DNA of 64,000 nucleotides. Origin: Paenibacillus tyrphae. GTDB taxonomy: Bacteria; Bacillota; Bacilli; Paenibacillales; NBRC-103111. The DNA lies in contig NZ_BSDJ01000036.1 of the NCBI RefSeq assembly GCF_027925525.1, forward strand, positions 17,892 through 81,891, given 5' to 3'. Of the stretch, positions 59,654-64,000 are shown in pieces. Each line of letters starts with the position of its first letter. The first letter of the stretch is position 1. The position numbers and the translations under genes are program-made. The notes beneath the pieces were generated by a model. That model was not told the origin of the DNA. It did no database searches and was given only the letters and a program-made list of their open reading frames with translations.

Positions 59654-60259
59654 TTATTTGTACGCGAGACGCGCTTTGTGCGCCGCTTCGTATGCCGCGA
59701 TTTTGTCTTCATGCTGCAGCGTCAAACCGATATCGTCGAGACCGAGCAGCAGGAATTGACGGCGGTGCTCATCCAGATCGAAATCGATGCTGAGGCCTTG
59801 ATCGTCGGTGATCTTTTTGTTCTCCAGATCGACGGTCAACTTGTAGCCTTCTTTCGCTGCGGTGCGCTGGAACAGCTCCTCGACCTGCTCTTCGCTCAGC
59901 TTGATCGGCAGGATGCCGTTCTTGAAGCAGTTGTTGTAGAAAATGTCGGCGAACGACGGCGCGATCACGACTTTGAACCCGTAGTCCTGAATGGCCCAAG
60001 GGGCATGCTCCCGGGAGGAGCCGCAGCCGAAGTTGGCGCGGGAAATCAGAACGGAAGCGCCTTGATAGCGCGGCAGATTCAGGCTGAACTCCGGAATCGT
60101 GTTCCCATTCAGGTCAAAACGCCACTCGTAGAACAAAAATTGGCCGAAGCCGGAACGCTCGATTCGTTTCAAAAATTGTTTAGGGATAATGGCGTCCGTG
60201 TCCACGTTCACGCGGTCCACCGGACCGACCAGGCCGGTATGCTGTTTAAAAGCTTCCAT
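59654..60259 (-). CDS. leuD: 3-isopropylmalate dehydratase small subunit
   Basis: This 201-residue subunit has the family segments DTDAIIPKQFLKRIERSGF, the motif FGCGSSREHAPWAIQDYGF and NNCFKNGILPI. With LeuC it converts 2-isopropylmalate to 3-isopropylmalate in leucine synthesis. ATG 60259 follows GAGGAG. It is 35 bases behind leuC and ends at a strong terminator, so leuCD form an operon without leuA and leuB here. Confidence 0.96.
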   Translation of the reverse strand: MEAFKQHTGLVGPVDRVNVDTDAIIPKQFLKRIERSGFGQFLFYEWRFDLNGNTIPEFSLNLPRYQGASVLISRANFGCGSSREHAPWAIQDYGFKVVIAPSFADIFYNNCFKNGILPIKLSEEQVEELFQRTAAKEGYKLTVDLENKKITDDQGLSIDFDLDEHRRQFLLLGLDDIGLTLQHEDKIAAYEAAHKARLAYK

Positions 60260-60294
60260 GTCGGTTAACTCCTCGCTTCGATAAAATGATCTTC

Positions 60295-61713
60295 TTAAGC
60301 TTCCTGCTTCACTTTGAAATTCCAATCGCGCACGTCGGTGAAACGGCCTTCGATCGCTGCCGCAGCTGCCATCGCCGGAGACACGAGATGCGTACGTCCG
60401 TCACGTCCTTGACGGCCTTCAAAGTTCCGGTTCGACGTCGAAGCGCAGCGTTGGCCCGGCTTCAGCACGTCCGGGTTCATCGCCAGACACATGCTGCAAC
60501 CGGCATCGCGCCATTCAAAGCCCGCTTCGATGAAAATTTTATCGAGGCCTTCTTTTTCCGCTTGGATTTTTACCCGGCCCGAGCCCGGCACGACGATCGC
60601 CGTCACGTTCGGAGATACTTTGTAGCCTTGAGCCACGGCAGCTGCCGCGCGCAGGTCCTCGATCCGTCCGTTCGTACAGGAACCGATAAATACGTAATCG
60701 ATCGTAACGTCCGTCATCGGCGTTCCTGGCGTCAAGCCCATGTACTCGATCGCTTTTTCCGCCGCTTTGCGCTCGTTCTCCGTGCTGAAATCCGCCGGAT
60801 TCGGCACGCGGGACGTCACGTCGGTACCCATGCCCGGGCTGGTACCCCAGGTGACTTGCGGAATCAGGCTGTCCGCGTCGAAATCGACCACGCGATCGTA
60901 CACCGCTCCCTCATCCGTAGTCAGCTGCTTCCACGCCGCTACCGCTTGCTCGAACGCCTCGCCTTGCGGCACATATTCGCGTCCGCGAAGGTAATCGAAC
61001 GTCGTTTGGTCCGGAGCGATCAAGCCTGCTCTTGCACCCGCTTCGATCGACATGTTGCACACGGTCATGCGCTCTTCCATGGATAAGCCGCGAATCGATT
61101 CGCCCGTATACTCGATTACATAGCCGGTTGCAAAATCCGTGCCGTATTTCGCAATGACGCCGAGAATCAAGTCCTTCGCCGTGACGCCCGGCTTCAGCTT
61201 GCCGTTGATGCGCACTTCCAGCGTTTTCGGCTTCGCTTGCTGCAAGCACTGCGTCGCAAGCACGTGCTCCACTTCGCTCGTTCCGATCCCGAACGCCAAA
61301 GCTCCGAACGCCCCGTGCGTAGACGTGTGGCTGTCGCCGCAGACGATCGTTTTGCCGGGATGCGTCAAACCGAGCTCCGGTCCCATAACGTGGACAACCC
61401 CTTGGTCGATGCTGTCCAGGTCAAACAGGGTAACGCCGAAATCCGCACAGTTTTTGGAGAGCGTGTCGATCTGCTGCTTGGAAATCGGATCGGTGATATT
61501 GAAACGATCCTTGGTCGGTACGTTGTGATCCATCGTTGCGAACGTCAAGTCCGGACGACGAACCTTGCGGCCGCTTAGGCGAAGGCCTTCGAACGCTTGC
61601 GGCGAAGTCACTTCATGGACCAGTTGAAGGTCGATATAAATGATGCTCGGCTTGCCCGGCTCCGAATGAATGACGTGATTGTCCCAAATTTTTTCGAACA
61701 TTGTTTTTGCCAT
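60295..61713 (-). CDS. leuC: 3-isopropylmalate dehydratase large subunit
   Basis: The 472-residue subunit belongs to the aconitase superfamily. Cluster cysteines are in IGSCTNGRIEDL and DAGCSMCLAMNPD; GDSHTSTHGAFGAL and RVNIT-like substrate segments are present. It needs a 4Fe-4S cluster and LeuD for activity. ATG 61713 follows GAGGTGG. No T-box is visible upstream; a LysR gene 1.2 kb away may regulate it instead. Confidence 0.96.
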   Translation of the reverse strand: MAKTMFEKIWDNHVIHSEPGKPSIIYIDLQLVHEVTSPQAFEGLRLSGRKVRRPDLTFATMDHNVPTKDRFNITDPISKQQIDTLSKNCADFGVTLFDLDSIDQGVVHVMGPELGLTHPGKTIVCGDSHTSTHGAFGALAFGIGTSEVEHVLATQCLQQAKPKTLEVRINGKLKPGVTAKDLILGVIAKYGTDFATGYVIEYTGESIRGLSMEERMTVCNMSIEAGARAGLIAPDQTTFDYLRGREYVPQGEAFEQAVAAWKQLTTDEGAVYDRVVDFDADSLIPQVTWGTSPGMGTDVTSRVPNPADFSTENERKAAEKAIEYMGLTPGTPMTDVTIDYVFIGSCTNGRIEDLRAAAAVAQGYKVSPNVTAIVVPGSGRVKIQAEKEGLDKIFIEAGFEWRDAGCSMCLAMNPDVLKPGQRCASTSNRNFEGRQGRDGRTHLVSPAMAAAAAIEGRFTDVRDWNFKVKQEA

Positions 61714-61973
61714 CGGTTCCACCTCGGTATCTGAATGATGCTCCTAATGACACCTATCGTATCACGTCCATCTTCATTGATCCAAGATATAATATCTATA
61801 GCCTTCATAGGTATTAATTATGAAACAAGACCGAAGTATAGGATCCCGACTGGTTTGCGCAGCTTCTTTCCACTTCAGGAAAAAGACTGTTCTTATTTTC
61901 CCTATAATGTTACTATTATCCATAATCAAATCCCTTCGCATCGATATGACAGCGACCGAAATGAGGATAGATC

Positions 61974-62795
61974 GTGCAAACCCGAGACTCTTTAAAACTT
62001 CTGCTTCTGCAGATCAGACAAGAGCAATACAAAGTACCTACTGGAATGTCCGCCTTTGAATTAGCTTTAGAAATGATGAATCACGTCGGAGACATTGATG
62101 CTGAACTTCGCGATAAACTGATTTATTCCACGCTAAGCAGATGGTCAAAAAACAATGAATTTACATTCGAGCAACTCCGCTGTCTATTGCGGTTCAGTCT
62201 TGACGAGCGGCATCTTTTTTGGGGGATCGGCGAAGTAGAAACAGATACCGTCTTCACCCGCTCCTTCTCTGTTTTATTGGTCCCTTTAGCCGTTCAAGTC
62301 CACAATCGATCAAGCTTTTTAATAGAAAACGAAATTCATTGTATTAAGAGAACTTTGATGCAATATATAGAACTTGAGCAAGATTTAAGAGGGTTTGTCT
62401 CTGGTAAGGGATGGGCTCATGCTATTGCACATGCTGCCGACGCCTTGGCCGCTATTGCGGACTCGCCTTTTTTAAAGCCCGATGACCTTCTCGACATCCT
62501 CCATATTATCAAGAAGAAGATTTGCATTGGCAGGCATGCTTTTATTTATAATGAAGACGAGCGGCTGGTTACGGTTGTAACAACAATTCTCCGTCGAGGA
62601 CTTCTTGAGGATCATATATCGATGGAATGGATATCCGGCCTAGGTGTAATAAAGAATTCGGGAATTTTACCCGATGATGATATCTTAAGGGCAAATACAA
62701 AGTGCTTTTTAAGAAGTTTATATTTCAGATTGATGGCTCAAAAAGACCTCGGTAGGTTTAAGGACACAGTAATCGAATCTTTAAAATTATTATAG
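61974..62795 (+). CDS. DUF2785-type hypothetical protein
   Basis: The GTG at 61974 has ATGAGGAT upstream. The 273-residue all-helical product matches DUF2785 through FWGIGEVETDTVFTRSFSVL, SGKGWAHAIAHAADALAAIA and ERLVTVVTTILRRGLLEDHI. Coding sequence is clearly AT-richer than leuC and the LysR gene on its flanks, suggesting later acquisition. Family function is unknown; in some hosts it adjoins resistance or acetyltransferase genes. Confidence 0.82.
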   Translation: MQTRDSLKLLLLQIRQEQYKVPTGMSAFELALEMMNHVGDIDAELRDKLIYSTLSRWSKNNEFTFEQLRCLLRFSLDERHLFWGIGEVETDTVFTRSFSVLLVPLAVQVHNRSSFLIENEIHCIKRTLMQYIELEQDLRGFVSGKGWAHAIAHAADALAAIADSPFLKPDDLLDILHIIKKKICIGRHAFIYNEDERLVTVVTTILRRGLLEDHISMEWISGLGVIKNSGILPDDDILRANTKCFLRSLYFRLMAQKDLGRFKDTVIESLKLL

Positions 62796-62921
62796 TGCGA
62801 CTTATATTTAAAATTTGAACGCTCCTTGAATAAGTATTCGGAGGCTCTTTCATTCTTATAATAAATACGTTACGATTAACGTAGCATTGATAGGTATTCT
62901 TTATAAAAGGAGCCGAGCCGC

Positions 62922-63845
62922 ATGGAACTGCGCCAGCTGCAATACGCTTTGCAAATTGCCATCGAAAAGAACTTTTCCCGCGCAGCCGAAAAGCTGCATA
63001 TCGCCCAGCCGTCGCTCAGCCAGCAGCTTTCCAAGCTGGAGAAGGAGCTCGGCGTACTTTTGTTTCAACGGACGACCAACTCGGTGGAGGTCACCTATGC
63101 CGGTACCCGCTTTGTAGAAAAAGCGCAAAAAATTCTCGACATGGTCGAGCAGTTAAAACAAGAAATGGAAGACATCTCCCAAATGCGCAAAGGCAAGCTT
63201 GTCGTGGGCAGCCTCCCGATTACGGGCGCACACGTGCTGCCCCTTGTCCTGCCCGTCTTCCAGGAGCGCTACCCGGAAATCGACATCGTGCTTGTCGAAG
63301 AGACGACCTCGAACCTCGAACAATTGACGGCGAGCGGGCAAGCCGACATTAGCCTGCTTTCCCTGCCCCTGATCGACGACTCGCTCGACTACGAGCCGGT
63401 CATTGAGGAAGAGATCGTACTGGCCGTCCCGCCGCAGCATCCGCTGGCCGCGCGCCTGACCAAGGGAGGAGACAAAACGGTCAATATTTCGGAACTGCAG
63501 GAGGAGCCGTTCATCGCGCTGAAAAGAGGCCAGGGCTTCCGTCAAATCGCGATCGCATTGTGCAACGACGCCGGATTTACGCCGAATATCGTGTTCGAGA
63601 GCAGCAATATCGAGACGGTCCAGTCGCTCGTCGCGGCAGGGATGGGTATTGCCTTCATCCCTCATATGCTGCTTAGGGGATGGAACGAGCTGGCGCCCGC
63701 TTACCTGCGGCTGACCAACCGGCCGACCCGTACCCTCGTCATCGCCCACCGCAAGGGGCGTTATTTATCGAAGGCGGTCGCCGCGTTCATGGAGACGTTC
63801 CGCCAGGTGATGGAAGCCGAACGCGCAAAAAGCCGGCCGGAATGA
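62922..63845 (+). CDS. LysR family transcriptional regulator
   Basis: The 307-residue regulator begins with MELRQLQYALQIAIEKNFSR and the helix-turn-helix RAAEKLHIAQPSLSQQLSKL. The C-terminal part is a two-lobe effector domain (GSLPITGAHVLPLVLPVFQE and GQGFRQIAIALCND-like). AAAGGAG precedes ATG 62922. An upstream ATAGGTATT is shared with the leuC promoter, so leuCD may be a target. CcpC- or IlvY-like regulators are the nearest guesses. Confidence 0.9.
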   Translation: MELRQLQYALQIAIEKNFSRAAEKLHIAQPSLSQQLSKLEKELGVLLFQRTTNSVEVTYAGTRFVEKAQKILDMVEQLKQEMEDISQMRKGKLVVGSLPITGAHVLPLVLPVFQERYPEIDIVLVEETTSNLEQLTASGQADISLLSLPLIDDSLDYEPVIEEEIVLAVPPQHPLAARLTKGGDKTVNISELQEEPFIALKRGQGFRQIAIALCNDAGFTPNIVFESSNIETVQSLVAAGMGIAFIPHMLLRGWNELAPAYLRLTNRPTRTLVIAHRKGRYLSKAVAAFMETFRQVMEAERAKSRPE

Positions 63846-63930
63846 TCCGAGCCGGTGAGCTTGTTGAGAAAGTGGTCAAACGGGATTATAGAGGTTACGA
63901 TGGGGTGAGGTATCCACTTCCGACCGCTGT

Positions 63931-63986
63931 TGTCCTCGGGAAATTTTGATTGGAAGCCGCTTAGCAGCGGACATTTCCCGAAGACA
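63931..63986. repeat. Inverted repeat downstream of the LysR gene
   Basis: TGTCCTCGGGAAAT at 63931-63944 and ATTTCCCGAAGACA at 63973-63986 are reverse complements except for one base. An inner GCCGC/GCGG stem may form. There is no T run, so it looks more like a dispersed palindromic element than a terminator. About 85 bases separate the LysR stop from it. Confidence 0.55.
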
Positions 63987-64000
63987 AAGGCGGCCGCTAT

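Noticed and set aside
63842..63949. A 35-codon frame overlapping the LysR stop by ATGA
   Set aside because: No similarity pattern and it runs into the inverted repeat; probably chance.

Overview
The window looks like chromosomal DNA of an endospore-forming Paenibacillus-like Firmicute. Evidence includes a gerP spore-coat permeability cluster, a SleC-like spore lytic protein, a KapD-like exonuclease, a Bacillus-type Fnr with C-terminal cysteines, YktB/YfhH/DUF1292/DUF3892 family proteins, AsnS next to DnaD, consensus sigma-A promoters and strong GGAGG ribosome binding sites. Base composition is moderately GC-rich, with AT-rich islands at about 25.3-30.7 kb and 61.7-62.8 kb.

Layout. 1-6.0 kb (minus strand): carbohydrate-type ABC importer (two permeases and a lipoprotein) followed by a YesN/YesM-type two-component pair whose kinase runs off the window; two cre-like sites suggest catabolite control. 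6.1-24.1 kb: mostly single genes, including YktB, an SPW membrane protein, UspA, a macrolide-type glycosyltransferase, TetR, GNAT, an MFS exporter, SpeA, HAD phosphatase, MBL hydrolase, a GGDEF-histidine kinase fusion, PAP2-like protein, a degenerate MobA, Fnr with its own Fnr box, and PilZ. 24.1-29.1 kb: a methyltransferase-like gene, two identical tRNA-Val(GAC) genes and, between them, a decayed integrated element with small phage-like genes, a truncated tRNA-Val copy and a secreted NAGPA-type protein. 29.1-38.1 kb: SleC-like protein, KapD-like and MazG-like enzymes, a probable small RNA, several small proteins, the gerP cluster with an Hsp20-like gene, a tRNA-fMet/Ile2/Leu cluster and PgpA.

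38.2-55.0 kb is a solid minus-strand block of envelope transport genes: an ABC ATPase, lipoprotein adaptor, large FtsX-like permease, second ATPase carrying an AbrB-like tail, remnant plus intact copies of a solute-binding lipoprotein, a large secreted repeat protein, then a MarR/GbsR-type regulator, an SwrC-like RND pump, its lipoprotein adaptor and a second secreted repeat protein related to the first. This is the best candidate for an undescribed system: two tripartite-like exporters without an outer membrane, each paired with a member of the same secreted protein family.

55.3-63.8 kb is metabolic and housekeeping: DnaD, AsnS, acetate kinase overlapping a 3-hydroxyacyl-CoA dehydrogenase, LeuD and LeuC, then on the plus strand an AT-rich DUF2785-type gene and a LysR regulator that probably controls leuCD. 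No CRISPR array, rRNA gene or intact transposase was seen.
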